NCBI RefSeq assembly: GCF_009763245.1
Contig: NZ_WKJZ01000001.1
Coordinates: 884,455 to 948,454 of the forward strand
Reading direction: 5' to 3'
Length of the DNA: 64,000 bases
Origin: Pseudomonas xionganensis
GTDB lineage: Bacteria; Pseudomonadota; Gammaproteobacteria; Pseudomonadales; Pseudomonadaceae
The translations under genes and the position numbers were made by a program. This document shows positions 33,810 through 43,263 of the stretch, piece after piece (within the stretch, counting starts at the first letter, position 1; every line of letters starts with the position of its first letter). The notes below the pieces were generated by a model. It was not told where the DNA came from and did not search any database. It saw only the letters and a program-made list of their open reading frames with translations.

Positions 33810-34514
33810 TCAATTCTGTTGCTCTGCCAGGGGCGGCGCCGGGGTGAGCAACAGCAGCAGGGAGACCGGCTGTTCGCTTTCCGGGTGCAGCGGTTCCTGC
33901 AGCCATTGCAGGCGCCAGCCGGTTTCCTGGAGCAGGGCGAGCCAGGACTCCAGGGTGCGAAAGAACCAGGGCATGGGTTCGGCAAAACCCTCGGCCAGGG
34001 TGCTGAAGGTTTCCACCCGCCAGCCATCGCGGTAGCTGGCGTCATGGCAGGCGCGCCAGGGGTGCAGGGTCTGGATCAGCAGGTGACCATCGGCCTTGAC
34101 CAGTTGTTGCAGGGTCCGCAGGGTGTCCTGCAGGTCCTGTTCGAACAGGGCGAAATTGCACACCAGCACATCGAAGCGGCCAAGCTGCTCGGCCTGCTGC
34201 GCCAACTCGGCATAGCCGCACACCCGGTACTGGGTGCGCGGATGACCGGTCTGGCGGGCCGCGGCAATCAGTGGCGCCGAGGCATCGACCCCCACCGCCT
34301 GGATGCCATGCTCGGCCAGGCCGCGGCACAGCCAGCCCTCACCGCAGCCCAGATCCAGCACCCGCTCGGGCTTGAGGGTCAGAATGGCGCGGATAATCGC
34401 GGCGTCGGTCACCAGGCGGCGGCTTTCGATACGCTGTTCGCGCACCGCAGCCGTCCAGGCAGCGGCATTGGCTTGCCAGCTCAGCTTGAGCTGTTCCCGG
34501 TGGTCACGTTGCAT
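33810..34514 (-). CDS. class I SAM-dependent methyltransferase
   Basis: A 234-aa cytoplasmic protein with motif I VLDLGCGEGWLCRGLAE, motif II VGVDASAPLI and motif IV FDVLVCNFALFE. It resembles the UbiE/Methyltransf_11/25 group but the substrate is unknown. It lies 85 bp upstream of the DUF4124 pair on the same strand. Confidence 0.85.
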   Translation of the reverse strand: MQRDHREQLKLSWQANAAAWTAAVREQRIESRRLVTDAAIIRAILTLKPERVLDLGCGEGWLCRGLAEHGIQAVGVDASAPLIAAARQTGHPRTQYRVCGYAELAQQAEQLGRFDVLVCNFALFEQDLQDTLRTLQQLVKADGHLLIQTLHPWRACHDASYRDGWRVETFSTLAEGFAEPMPWFFRTLESWLALLQETGWRLQWLQEPLHPESEQPVSLLLLLTPAPPLAEQQN

Positions 34515-34740
34515 GGCTACCCTGCCTGGTTCTGCACGAGAGAAAGTCCCCGGTTGCGCCCCTTGGGCGGTGTCAGGGCTGTCGCGACCCTAACATTTTT
34601 CTGCCGGGTGCAGGCAATCCTGCGCGGCTGTGTGGTTGCAGCAGTCTAGACTGGAGCTTAGGCGCAGCCGGGCCGGGACGCGTGCCCAGGCTGCGCAAAC
34701 CGCGACGAAAATGTTCACAACCTGTCAAACCTATGGATGA

Positions 34741-37700
34741 GTGCATTCAGGCCAATTGAATATAGGCGCATCATGGCAATCCCCCGACCATCTCACGCCC
34801 GTGCCCTTGCGCGGGCAGGCACCCGCTGCGGTGCGTAAACGGCGCGGCTGGTGGCGCCTGACCTGGCTTTTGCTGCTGCTGTTGCTGGCCGTTGGTGCCT
34901 GGCTGCTGCGCGAGGAAATGCGCACCTCGCGCCTGCAGGCCCAGGAATTCAGCCGCTATGCCAGCACCCTGACCTATCAGATGCAGCTGGGCCCTAGCGA
35001 CGCAATCGTGTTCCCCAAGGAAGGGCCCTTCGACAAGCGTCAGGGCTACACCTACCTGCCCATGATGCTCGAACGCCTGCAGGCGCGGGGTTTTGCCGTG
35101 CAGCAGCAGGCGCGCTTCTCCCAGGCTTTGCTGGGGTACACCCAGCGCGGCTTCTTCCCGCCCTTTGTCGAGAAAAGCCAGGCCGGGCTCAGCATCAGCG
35201 ATTGCCGCGGTACGCCCTTTTATGAGTTCCGTTACCCGCAGCAGCGTTACCCCGAATTTGCCGATATTCCACCGCTGGTGGTGAGCAGCCTGCTGTTTAT
35301 CGAGAACCGCCATCTGCTCGACCCGGCCTACCCCGAGGCCAATCCGGCGGTGGACTGGCCGCGCTTTATCATGGCGGCGGCCTCCCAAGTCGGCAAAATG
35401 CTCGATATGCAGGATCAGTCGGCCGGTGGCAGTACCCTGGCCACCCAGCTGGAAAAGTATCGGCATTCCCCGGATGGCCTGACGCTGTCCGCCGCCGAGA
35501 AACTGCGCCAGATGGTGTCTGCCAGTGTGCGCGCCTACCAAGGCGGGACGGACACCCGCGCGGCCCGCGAGCGCATCGTGCGGGATTACCTCAACAGTGT
35601 GCCGCTGTCCGCCGCGCCCGGCCACGGAGAGGTGCACGGCCTGGCGGATGGCCTGCGCATCTGGTTCGGCGCCGACTTTGCGCGGGTCAACCAGTTGCTC
35701 GACTCCGAGGGTTTTCCCGATACGCCCCTGGCTGAGCGCGGCCTGGCCCTGCGCCAGGTGCTGGCATTGATGATCGCCCAGCGCCGCCCTTCCTATTACC
35801 TGGCCCAGGGCCGCCAGGATCTGGCCGAGCTGACCGACAGCCATATTCGCCTGCTGGCTGGTGGTGGGCTGATCGATACCGCCCTGCGCGATGCTGCCCT
35901 GGCCCAATCCCTGAGCTACCGCGACTGGCAGCTGGAGCCCACTCTGCAGGCGGTTGACAGCAACAAGGGCATCAGCGTGGTGCGCTCGCGGCTGTCCACG
36001 ACACTGAATATGCCGCTGTACGATCTGGATCGCCTCGACCTCAGCGCCAGCAGCACCCTGCATGACGAGCTGCAGCAGGCGGTCAGCCAGTACCTGCAGC
36101 GCCTGGCCGACCCGGAGTTCGCCGGACAGATCGGCCTGTATGGCGAGCGCCTGCTGTCGCCGCAAAAGACGGCCGATGTGCGCTACAGCTTTACCCTGTT
36201 CGAGCGCACCCCCAGCGGCAGCCGCGTACGGGTGCAGACCGACAGCACCGACCAGCCCTTCGATATCAACGAGGGCAGCAAGCTGGAACTGGGCTCCACC
36301 GCCAAGCTGCGGGTGCTGGCCACCTATCTGGAAGTGATCGCCGAACTGCATGAACGCCTGGCGGGCCTGAGCCCTGGCGAGCTGCGCCAGCTTGAGGTGG
36401 CCGGGCAGGACAACCTCAGCCGCTGGGCCGTGGATTACCTGCAGGCCAATCCGGAGGCGGATCTTGCCAGCCTGCTCGATGCCGCGCTGGAGCGGCGCTA
36501 TTCCGCCAGCCCCGGCGAGCGCTTCTTTACCGGCGGCGGCCTGCATACCTTCGCCAACTTCCGCCGCGAGGATAACGACCGTATCGCCACCTTGCGCGAG
36601 TCCCTGCGCGAGTCGCTGAACCTGCCCTTCGTGCGCCTGATGCGCGACCTGGTGCGCTACAGCACCTACCAGAGCAGCGCCGAGCTGCTCAAGGACGACC
36701 GTGACCCGCGGCGCCAGGCCTATCTGCGTGATTTCGCCGACCGCGAGGGGCGCACCTTTCTCCTGCGTTTCTGGCGCAAGTACCAGGGGCAGCCCGAGCA
36801 GCTGCGCCTGGAGACCTTCCTCAATGGCCTGCGCCATACCCCGGTGCGCCTGGCCGCGGTGCACCGCTACCTGATGCCCCAGGCCGATCTGGACAGCTTT
36901 GCCGCCTTTCTGCGCACGCACTTGCCCCAGGCCAGGCTCAGCGATCGGGCCGTTGCCGATCTGTACAAGAACCATGGGCCGGGTGCCTACAGCCTGCCGG
37001 ATCAGGGCTATATCGCCCGGGTTCACCCCCTGGAGCTGTGGCTGCTCGGCTACCTGATCGAACAGCCGCAGGCCAGCTTCAGCGATGCCGTGGCGGCCAG
37101 CCATAAGGAGCGTCAGGAGGTCTATGGCTGGCTGTTCCGCAGCCGGCACAAGAGTGCCCGCGACAGCCGCATCCGCATCATGCTGGAGGTGGAGGCCTTC
37201 CTCGATATCCACCGGCGCTGGCAGAACCTGGGCTATCCCTTTGCCCACCTGGTGCCGTCACTGGCCACTGCCATCGGCAGCTCCGGGGATCGCCCGGCGG
37301 CGCTGGCCGAACTGATGGGCATTATCCAGAACGACGGTATCCGCCAGCCGACACTGCGTATCGATCAGCTGCACTTTGCCGCCGCTACGCCCTACGAAAC
37401 CCTGGTCGAGCGTGCCCAGCTGCGCGGTGAGCGGGTGATGAAGTCGGAGGTGGCAGCGGCGCTGCGCAGTGCCCTCGCCGATGTGGTGGAGCGCGGTACG
37501 GCGCGGCGTCTGCAGGGCAGCTTCACCCTGGCCGATGGCCAGGTGCTGCAGGTGGGCGGCAAGACCGGCACCGGCGACAACCGTATCGAAACCGTGGGGC
37601 CGGGTGGGCGGGTGCTCAGCTCGCGGGCGATGAACCGCACCGCCACCTTCGTCTTCTACCTGGGGGCGCGCCATTACGGCACCCTGACCGCCTTTGTGCC

Positions 37701-37851
37701 GGGGCGTGAGGCGGAGAGCTTCCGCTTTACCTCGGCCCTGCCGGTGCAGGTGCTCAAGGGCATGGCACCGATTCTGGCGCCCTATCTGCAGCCGGGCGCC
37801 AGTACCCGGTGCCTGCAGCCCCTGACGCCGTTTGAGGCCAGCTGGCGCTAG
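34741..37851 (+). CDS. divergent class A penicillin-binding protein (GT51 plus transpeptidase)
   Basis: A 1036-aa inner-membrane protein with one TM helix (about 40-57) after a basic stretch. The GT51 domain keeps Glu188 (FIENRHLL), GGSTLATQL at 229-237 and RDYLNSVP. The usual motif 3 glutamate appears replaced by Gln257 (EKLRQMVSA) and the motif 1 histidine is lost, so glycosyltransferase activity is doubtful. The transpeptidase domain has S519-T-A-K522, S625-L-N627 and K941-T-G943, so beta-lactam-binding chemistry looks intact. The start is uncertain: GTG at 34741, or in-frame GTG at 34801 or 34831. Much longer than typical PBP1A/1B. Confidence 0.8.
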   Translation: MHSGQLNIGASWQSPDHLTPVPLRGQAPAAVRKRRGWWRLTWLLLLLLLAVGAWLLREEMRTSRLQAQEFSRYASTLTYQMQLGPSDAIVFPKEGPFDKRQGYTYLPMMLERLQARGFAVQQQARFSQALLGYTQRGFFPPFVEKSQAGLSISDCRGTPFYEFRYPQQRYPEFADIPPLVVSSLLFIENRHLLDPAYPEANPAVDWPRFIMAAASQVGKMLDMQDQSAGGSTLATQLEKYRHSPDGLTLSAAEKLRQMVSASVRAYQGGTDTRAARERIVRDYLNSVPLSAAPGHGEVHGLADGLRIWFGADFARVNQLLDSEGFPDTPLAERGLALRQVLALMIAQRRPSYYLAQGRQDLAELTDSHIRLLAGGGLIDTALRDAALAQSLSYRDWQLEPTLQAVDSNKGISVVRSRLSTTLNMPLYDLDRLDLSASSTLHDELQQAVSQYLQRLADPEFAGQIGLYGERLLSPQKTADVRYSFTLFERTPSGSRVRVQTDSTDQPFDINEGSKLELGSTAKLRVLATYLEVIAELHERLAGLSPGELRQLEVAGQDNLSRWAVDYLQANPEADLASLLDAALERRYSASPGERFFTGGGLHTFANFRREDNDRIATLRESLRESLNLPFVRLMRDLVRYSTYQSSAELLKDDRDPRRQAYLRDFADREGRTFLLRFWRKYQGQPEQLRLETFLNGLRHTPVRLAAVHRYLMPQADLDSFAAFLRTHLPQARLSDRAVADLYKNHGPGAYSLPDQGYIARVHPLELWLLGYLIEQPQASFSDAVAASHKERQEVYGWLFRSRHKSARDSRIRIMLEVEAFLDIHRRWQNLGYPFAHLVPSLATAIGSSGDRPAALAELMGIIQNDGIRQPTLRIDQLHFAAATPYETLVERAQLRGERVMKSEVAAALRSALADVVERGTARRLQGSFTLADGQVLQVGGKTGTGDNRIETVGPGGRVLSSRAMNRTATFVFYLGARHYGTLTAFVPGREAESFRFTSALPVQVLKGMAPILAPYLQPGASTRCLQPLTPFEASWR

Positions 37852-37866
37852 GCCCAGGTCGCCGGT

Positions 37867-37928
37867 GTAGGGTGCGCTGCGCGCACCAATGCAGGTTGTG
37901 AGCTGCCGGTGCGCATGGCGCACCCTAC
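37867..37928. repeat. GTAGGGTGCGC-type inverted repeat (62 bp)
   Basis: The outer arms GTAGGGTGCGC/GCGCACCCTAC and inner GCGCACC/GGTGCGC surround a variable centre. It has identical ends and length to the copy at 22698. It lies between the converging PBP and glnA genes. Confidence 0.8.
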
Positions 37929-37991
37929 ACCCCCGTACAGCACCCTCCTGGCCCGTTCCTGCAGGCAGCAAAACGTACAAAGCCCAAACGC

Positions 37992-38015
37992 AAAAAGGCC
38001 ACCCGAAGGTGGCCT
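37992..38015 (-). terminator. intrinsic terminator of glnA
   Basis: On the minus strand AGGCCACC pairs with GGTGGCCT around TTCG and is followed by TTTTTG, 19 nt after the glnA stop. Confidence 0.88.
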
Positions 38016-38033
38016 CTTGTCTTGCGTGCGGGT

Positions 38034-39440
38034 TTAGACGCTGTAGTACAGGTCGTATTCCAGCGGGTGTACGAAGGTGCGAACCTTGATTTCCTCTTCG
38101 GACTTCAGCTCGATGTAGGCATCGATAAAGTCGTCGGAGAATACGCCGCCCTTGGTCAGGAAGGCGCGGCCCTTGTCCAGCTCTTCCAGGGCTTCCTTCA
38201 GGCTGCCGCAGACCTGCGGGATCAGCTTGCCTTCTTCCGGCGGCAGATCGTACAGGTTCTTGTCGGCGGCATCGCCGGGGTGGATCTTGTTCTGGATACC
38301 GTCCAGGCCGGCCATCAGCAGGGCAGCGAAGGCCAGGTAGGGGTTGGCAGCCGGGTCCGGGAAGCGCGCTTCGATGCGGCGGGCTTTCGGGCTGGCCACG
38401 TACGGGATGCGGATCGAGGCGGAGCGGTTACGGGCCGAGTAGGCCAGCATCACCGGAGCTTCGAAGCCCGGGACCAGACGCTTGTAGGAGTTGGTCGACG
38501 GGTTGGTGAAGCCGTTCAGGGCCTTACCGTGCTTGATGATGCCGCCGATGAAGTACAGGGCAGTCTCGGACAGACCGGCATAGCCTTCACCCGCGAAGGT
38601 GTTCTTGCCGTCCTTGGAGATGGACATGTGCACGTGCATACCCGAGCCGTTGTCGCCATACAGCGGCTTCGGCATAAAGGTTGCGGTCTTGCCGTAGGCG
38701 TCGGCCACGTTGTGTACGCAGTACTTCAGGGTCTGAACTTCGTCAGCCTTGGCCACCAGGGTGTTGAACTTCACACCGATTTCGTTCTGGCCGGCAGTGG
38801 CCACTTCGTGGTGGTGCACTTCGACGACCAGGCCCATTTCTTCCATGGCATTACACATGGCAGTACGGATTTCGTGGTCGTGGTCGCACGGCGGAACCGG
38901 GAAGTAACCGCCCTTGACGGCTGGGCGGTGGCCCTTGTTGCCGCCTTCGACGTCGCCGTCGGTCATCCAGGAACCCTGTTCGGAGTAGATCTTGAACATG
39001 GAGCCGGAGATGTCGGACTTGAACTTCACTTCGTCGAAGATGAAGAACTCGGGCTCCGGGCCGACGAATACGGTGTCGCCGATGCCGGTGGACTTGAGGA
39101 ATTCCTCGGCGCGCTTGGCGATCGAGCGCGGGTCGCGATCATAGCCCTGCATGGTGCTCGGCTCGATGATGTCGCAGACCAGGATCAGGGTCGGCTCTTC
39201 GGTGAACGGATCCAGCACGGCGGTGTCGTCAACCGGCATCAGGATCATGTCGGAGGCTTCGATACCTTTCCAGCCATGGATGGAGGAGCCGTCGAACATC
39301 TTGCCGTGCTCGAAGAAATCTTCATCCAGCGCATCACGGGCCGGCATGGTCACGTGGTGCTGCTTGCCCTTGGTGTCGGTGAAGCGCAGGTCAACCCACT
39401 TCACGTCGTGTTCTTTGATCAGTTGAACAGCCTTAGACAT
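38034..39440 (-). CDS. glnA: glutamine synthetase type I
   Basis: A 468-aa ATP-dependent enzyme that makes glutamine from glutamate and ammonia and sets cellular nitrogen status. Active-site blocks are [10 protein letters not shown], the latch/glutamate motif [11 protein letters not shown] and the ATP-binding [17 protein letters not shown]. Tyr397 in [10 protein letters not shown] is the adenylylation site, so it is a GlnE-regulated GSI-beta enzyme. GGAGG precedes the ATG at 39440. It is expressed from a sigma-54 promoter with two NtrC sites, divergent from thiI. ntrBC is not adjacent, unlike in enterobacteria. Confidence 0.98.
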   Translation of the reverse strand: MSKAVQLIKEHDVKWVDLRFTDTKGKQHHVTMPARDALDEDFFEHGKMFDGSSIHGWKGIEASDMILMPVDDTAVLDPFTEEPTLILVCDIIEPSTMQGYDRDPRSIAKRAEEFLKSTGIGDTVFVGPEPEFFIFDEVKFKSDISGSMFKIYSEQGSWMTDGDVEGGNKGHRPAVKGGYFPVPPCDHDHEIRTAMCNAMEEMGLVVEVHHHEVATAGQNEIGVKFNTLVAKADEVQTLKYCVHNVADAYGKTATFMPKPLYGDNGSGMHVHMSISKDGKNTFAGEGYAGLSETALYFIGGIIKHGKALNGFTNPSTNSYKRLVPGFEAPVMLAYSARNRSASIRIPYVASPKARRIEARFPDPAANPYLAFAALLMAGLDGIQNKIHPGDAADKNLYDLPPEEGKLIPQVCGSLKEALEELDKGRAFLTKGGVFSDDFIDAYIELKSEEEIKVRTFVHPLEYDLYYSV

Positions 39441-39536
39441 GTTGTCCTCCAGGTGGATAAGGCTCGATTCGTGAGCCCTCGATAGTACGGTGCAGCCCGG
39501 CGAGATAGTCCGCCAGGGCAACCTGCCTCACAAGGG

Positions 39537-39552
39537 AGCAAATTGCATGCCA
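39537..39552 (-). promoter_or_regulatory. sigma-54 promoter of glnA
   Basis: The minus strand reads TGGCAT-GCAAT-TTGCT, with 10 nt between GG and GC. This is close to the full -24/-12 consensus. The predicted start is near 39526, giving an 85-nt leader. Confidence 0.88.
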
Positions 39553-39624
39553 GTGCACGAAAATGGGAGTGCGCCCTGAAACTCAGGGCTGGCGGGGGCT
39601 GCGCGCCTGTGTGCGGATAATATT

Positions 39625-39641
39625 TGCACCTTTATGGGGCT
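39625..39641. promoter_or_regulatory. NtrC site 1 upstream of glnA
   Basis: TGCACC-N5-GGGGCT matches the NtrC dimer site with one mismatch in the second arm core. It is centred near -107 from the predicted glnA start. Confidence 0.65.
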
Positions 39642-39655
39642 TTGCATTTCAGTAG

Positions 39656-39672
39656 AGCACCAATATGGGGCG
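39656..39672. promoter_or_regulatory. NtrC site 2 upstream of glnA
   Basis: AGCACCA-ATA-TGGGGCG matches TGCACCA-N3-TGGTGCA with one core mismatch. It is centred near -138, 31 bp from site 1 (three helical turns). This repeats the -108/-140 layout known for E. coli glnA. Confidence 0.7.
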
Positions 39673-39720
39673 CATGCGTGCCCGATAAGGATTTTTGGTT
39701 AAAGCTTGCACAATTTCCGC

Positions 39721-39726
39721 TATAAT
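39721..39726 (+). promoter_or_regulatory. candidate -10 element of thiI
   Basis: A perfect TATAAT lies 45 bp before the thiI ATG. At 17 bp spacing the -35 position reads GTTAAA, a poor match, so the promoter is only moderately supported. Confidence 0.5.
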
Positions 39727-39770
39727 CCGCGCCCCCCTTTTTCAGGCTGGCCTTGGCGCACGCTTTTTCC

Positions 39771-41228
39771 ATGAAACTCATTGTCAAACCCTTCGCAGAA
39801 ATCACCATCAAGAGCCGGCCGGTGCGCAAGCAGTTTATCCGCCAGTTGGCCAAGAACATCCGTACGGTGCTGCGTGATCTGGACCCCGAACTGGAGGTGC
39901 AGGGCGAATGGGACAATCTAGATCTGCTGAGCCAGGTGAGTGAGCCAAGGGTGCAGGCCGAGATGTTCGAGCGTCTGCGCAGCACGCCGGGCATTGCCCA
40001 CTTTCTGGAAGTGCACGAATACCCCTATGTGGATTTCGACGACACCTTCGAGAAATGCCGTGAACATTTCGCGGTGCAGCTGCCGGGCAAGATCTTCGCC
40101 GTGCGCTGCAAGCGTGCCGGCAAGGGGCATGACTTCACCTCGGTGGACATGGAGGTCTATATCGGCAGCCGTTTGCGCCGCGAATGCGGGGCCGCCGGCA
40201 TCGACCTCAAGCGCCCCGAGGTGGAGGTGCGCTTCGAGGTGCGCTACGACCGCCTGCTGATTGTCCACGCCCAGCACGAGGGCCTGGGGGGCTACCCGCT
40301 GGGTACGGTGGAGCAGAGCCTGGTGCTGATGAGCGGCGGCTTCGACTCCACGGTGGCGGCCTATCAGATGATGCGCCGCGGCCTGATGACCCACTTCTGT
40401 TTCTTCAACCTCGGCGGTCGTGCCCATGAGCTGGGTGTGATGGAAGTGGCCCACTACCTCTGGCAGAAGTTCGGCAGCTCGCACCGTGTGCTGTTTATCA
40501 GCGTGCCGTTCGAAGAGGTGGTGGGCGAGATCCTGACCCAGGTCGACAACAGCCATATGGGCGTGGTCCTCAAGCGCATGATGCTGCGCGCCGCCACCCA
40601 GATGGCCGAGCGCCTGCAGATCGAGGCGCTGGTCACCGGCGAGGCGATCAGCCAGGTCTCCAGCCAGACCCTGACCAATCTGTCGGTGATCGACTCGGCC
40701 ACCGACATGCTGGTGCTGCGCCCGCTGCTGGCTGCGCACAAGCAGGACATCATCGACACCGCCGTGCGTATCGGCACCGCCGAGTTTGCCAAGAACATGC
40801 CGGAATACTGTGGGGTGATCTCGGTCAACCCCACCACCAAGGCCAAGCTGCCGCGTGTCGAACATGAAGAAAGCCAGTTCGATATGGCCGTGCTGGAGCG
40901 TGCCCTGGAGCGCGCCACCCTGTTGCCCATCGACCGGGTGATCGAGGAACTGGGCAAGGATGTGCAGGTCGAGGAAGTCAGTGAAGCCCTGGCCAGCCAG
41001 GTGATCATCGATATCCGTCACCCCGATGCCGCCGAGGATGACCCCCTCGAAGTCCCGGGCGTCGAGGTGCAGGCGCTGCCTTTTTATGCCCTGAACAACA
41101 AATTCAAGGAACTGGATGAAGCTCGCCAGTACCTGCTGTATTGCGACAAAGGGGTGATGAGCCGCCTGCATGCCCACCACCTGCTGAGTGAGGGGCATGC
41201 CAATGTGCGCGTTTATCGTCCGGCATAA
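39771..41228 (+). CDS. thiI: tRNA 4-thiouridine / thiazole sulfurtransferase ThiI
   Basis: A 485-aa cytoplasmic enzyme that puts sulfur into tRNA U8 and feeds thiamine thiazole synthesis. Domains: N-terminal ferredoxin-like and THUMP (about 1-165), an adenylating PP-loop domain with [12 protein letters not shown] (about 190), and a C-terminal rhodanese domain with the persulfide cysteine Cys458 in [11 protein letters not shown] start at the ATG at 39771 because family members begin MKLIVK; an in-frame TTG at 39753 adds six residues. No strong ribosome binding site is visible. Confidence 0.96.
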   Translation: MKLIVKPFAEITIKSRPVRKQFIRQLAKNIRTVLRDLDPELEVQGEWDNLDLLSQVSEPRVQAEMFERLRSTPGIAHFLEVHEYPYVDFDDTFEKCREHFAVQLPGKIFAVRCKRAGKGHDFTSVDMEVYIGSRLRRECGAAGIDLKRPEVEVRFEVRYDRLLIVHAQHEGLGGYPLGTVEQSLVLMSGGFDSTVAAYQMMRRGLMTHFCFFNLGGRAHELGVMEVAHYLWQKFGSSHRVLFISVPFEEVVGEILTQVDNSHMGVVLKRMMLRAATQMAERLQIEALVTGEAISQVSSQTLTNLSVIDSATDMLVLRPLLAAHKQDIIDTAVRIGTAEFAKNMPEYCGVISVNPTTKAKLPRVEHEESQFDMAVLERALERATLLPIDRVIEELGKDVQVEEVSEALASQVIIDIRHPDAAEDDPLEVPGVEVQALPFYALNNKFKELDEARQYLLYCDKGVMSRLHAHHLLSEGHANVRVYRPA

Positions 41229-41375
41229 GACCCCGGGGTTGAATGGCGGCAGTATCCGCCATCGCCCTCCCGACCCGCAGGTGGCGCGCGTACGCCGCCT
41301 GGCAGAAATCGCAATTGGTTAACACTCGCCGCCTAGACTAAGCGGCACACCGAATCCTCTGATCGAGATACACAC

Positions 41376-43196
41376 GTGATCGAAAATCTCCGCAACATCG
41401 CCATCATTGCCCACGTCGACCATGGTAAGACCACCCTGGTAGACAAACTCCTGCGCCAGTCCGGCACCCTTGAGCGCAACGAGCTCAACGACGAGCGCGT
41501 GATGGACAGCAACGACCAGGAAAAAGAGCGCGGCATTACCATCCTGGCCAAGAACACCGCCATCCGTTGGGGCGAGTACCGCATCAACATCGTCGACACC
41601 CCCGGCCACGCCGACTTCGGCGGTGAAGTGGAGCGCGTGATGTCGATGGTCGACTCCGTGCTACTGCTGGTCGACGCCCAGGATGGCCCGATGCCGCAAA
41701 CCCGCTTCGTGACCAAGAAGGCCTTCGAAGCCGGCCTGCGTCCGATCGTGGTGATCAACAAGGTCGACCGTCCGGGCGCGCGTCCGGACTGGGTGCTGGA
41801 CCAGATCTTCGACCTGTTCGACAACCTCGGTGCCACCGAAGAGCAGCTGGACTTCCAGGTGGTCTACGCCTCGGCCCTGAACGGCATCGCCGGTCTCGAC
41901 CACACCGCCATGGCCGAAGACATGACCCCGCTGTACCAGGCCATTGTCGACCACGTACCGGCCCCGACCGTTGACGTCGACGGCCCTTTCCAGATGCAGA
42001 TCTCCGCCCTGGACTACAACAGCTTCCTCGGCATTATCGGTGTCGGCCGCATCGCCCGTGGTCGCGTCAAGCCGAACACCCCGGTGGTCGCCATCGACGC
42101 CGAAGGCAAGAAGCGCAACGGTCGTATCCTCAAGCTGATGGGCCACCACGGTCTGCACCGCGTGGACGTGGAAGAAGCCACCGCCGGCGATATCGTCTGC
42201 ATCAGCGGCATGGATCAGCTGTTCATTTCCGACACCCTGTGCGACATCAACAACGTCGAGGCCATGAAGCCGCTGACCGTTGACGAGCCGACCGTGTCCA
42301 TGACCTTCCAGGTCAACGACTCGCCGTTCTGCGGCAAGGAAGGCAAGTTCGTCACCAGCCGCAACATCAAAGAGCGTCTGGACAAGGAGCTGCTGTACAA
42401 CGTGGCCCTGCGTGTGGAAGAAGGCGACAGCGCCGACAAGTTCAAGGTTTCCGGCCGTGGTGAGCTGCACCTCTCGGTCCTGATCGAAACCATGCGTCGC
42501 GAAGGCTTCGAAATGGGCGTCGGTCGTCCGGAAGTGATCATCCGCGAGGTCAATGGCGTCAAGCAGGAACCCTACGAGAACGTCACCATCGACATCCCGG
42601 AAGAGTCCCAGGGTAAGGTCATGGAAGAAATGGGCCTGCGCAAGGGCGACCTGAGCAACATGGTGCCGGATGGCAAGGGCCGTGTACGCCTGGAATACAA
42701 CATCCCGGCCCGTGGTCTGATCGGCTTCCGTAACCAGTTCCTGACCCTGACCAACGGTGCGGGCATCCTCACCTCGATCTTCGACCGTTACGACACCATG
42801 AAGTCCGGCGCCATGTCCGGTCGTCAGAATGGCGTACTGGTGTCCATCGATACCGGCAAGGCCCTGACCTACTCCCTGGAAACCCTGCAGGCGCGCGGCA
42901 AGCTGTTTGTCGAGCACGGCCAGGAAATCTACAACGGTCAGATCATCGGTCTGAACAGCCGTGACAACGACCTGGGCGTGAACCCCACCAAGGGCAAGAA
43001 GCTCGACAACATGCGTGCTTCGGGCAAGGACGAAACCATCGCCCTGGTGCCGCCGGTTCGCTTCACCCTGGAGCAGGCCCTGGAATTTATCCAGGACGAC
43101 GAACTGTGCGAAGTCACGCCCAAGTCGATCCGTCTGCGCAAGAAGATCCTCGACGAAGGCGAGCGTACCCGCGCTGCCAAGAAAGCCAAGAACTGA
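41376..43196 (+). CDS. typA: ribosome-associated GTPase TypA/BipA
   Basis: A 606-aa translational GTPase starting at GTG. G1 is [10 protein letters not shown], the switch region [13 protein letters not shown]3 [14 protein letters not shown] and G4 [15 protein letters not shown]-like domains follow, then the TypA-specific C-terminal domain. It helps ribosome assembly and growth at low temperature or under stress. It lies 147 bp after thiI and ends with a strong terminator. Confidence 0.97.
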   Translation: MIENLRNIAIIAHVDHGKTTLVDKLLRQSGTLERNELNDERVMDSNDQEKERGITILAKNTAIRWGEYRINIVDTPGHADFGGEVERVMSMVDSVLLLVDAQDGPMPQTRFVTKKAFEAGLRPIVVINKVDRPGARPDWVLDQIFDLFDNLGATEEQLDFQVVYASALNGIAGLDHTAMAEDMTPLYQAIVDHVPAPTVDVDGPFQMQISALDYNSFLGIIGVGRIARGRVKPNTPVVAIDAEGKKRNGRILKLMGHHGLHRVDVEEATAGDIVCISGMDQLFISDTLCDINNVEAMKPLTVDEPTVSMTFQVNDSPFCGKEGKFVTSRNIKERLDKELLYNVALRVEEGDSADKFKVSGRGELHLSVLIETMRREGFEMGVGRPEVIIREVNGVKQEPYENVTIDIPEESQGKVMEEMGLRKGDLSNMVPDGKGRVRLEYNIPARGLIGFRNQFLTLTNGAGILTSIFDRYDTMKSGAMSGRQNGVLVSIDTGKALTYSLETLQARGKLFVEHGQEIYNGQIIGLNSRDNDLGVNPTKGKKLDNMRASGKDETIALVPPVRFTLEQALEFIQDDELCEVTPKSIRLRKKILDEGERTRAAKKAKN

Positions 43197-43214
43197 TTCA
43201 GTTCTAGCTGACTG

Positions 43215-43252
43215 AAAAGCCCCCGCCGGCGCGAGCCTGCGGGGGCTTTTTC
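43215..43252. terminator. bidirectional terminator between typA and the sensor kinase
   Basis: AAAAGCCCCCGC pairs with GCGGGGGCTTTT, with A-run before and T-run after. The genes on both sides converge on it. Confidence 0.92.
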
Positions 43253-43263
43253 TTGGGCGGCTG

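Noticed and set aside
34771..37248. An 825-codon minus-strand open frame under the PBP gene
   Set aside because: Antisense shadow; the plus strand carries recognisable PBP motifs, and the antisense product is low-complexity Gln/Ala/Gly-rich.
38022..39485. A 487-codon plus-strand frame over glnA
   Set aside because: Antisense to glnA, whose full-length conserved product is unambiguous.
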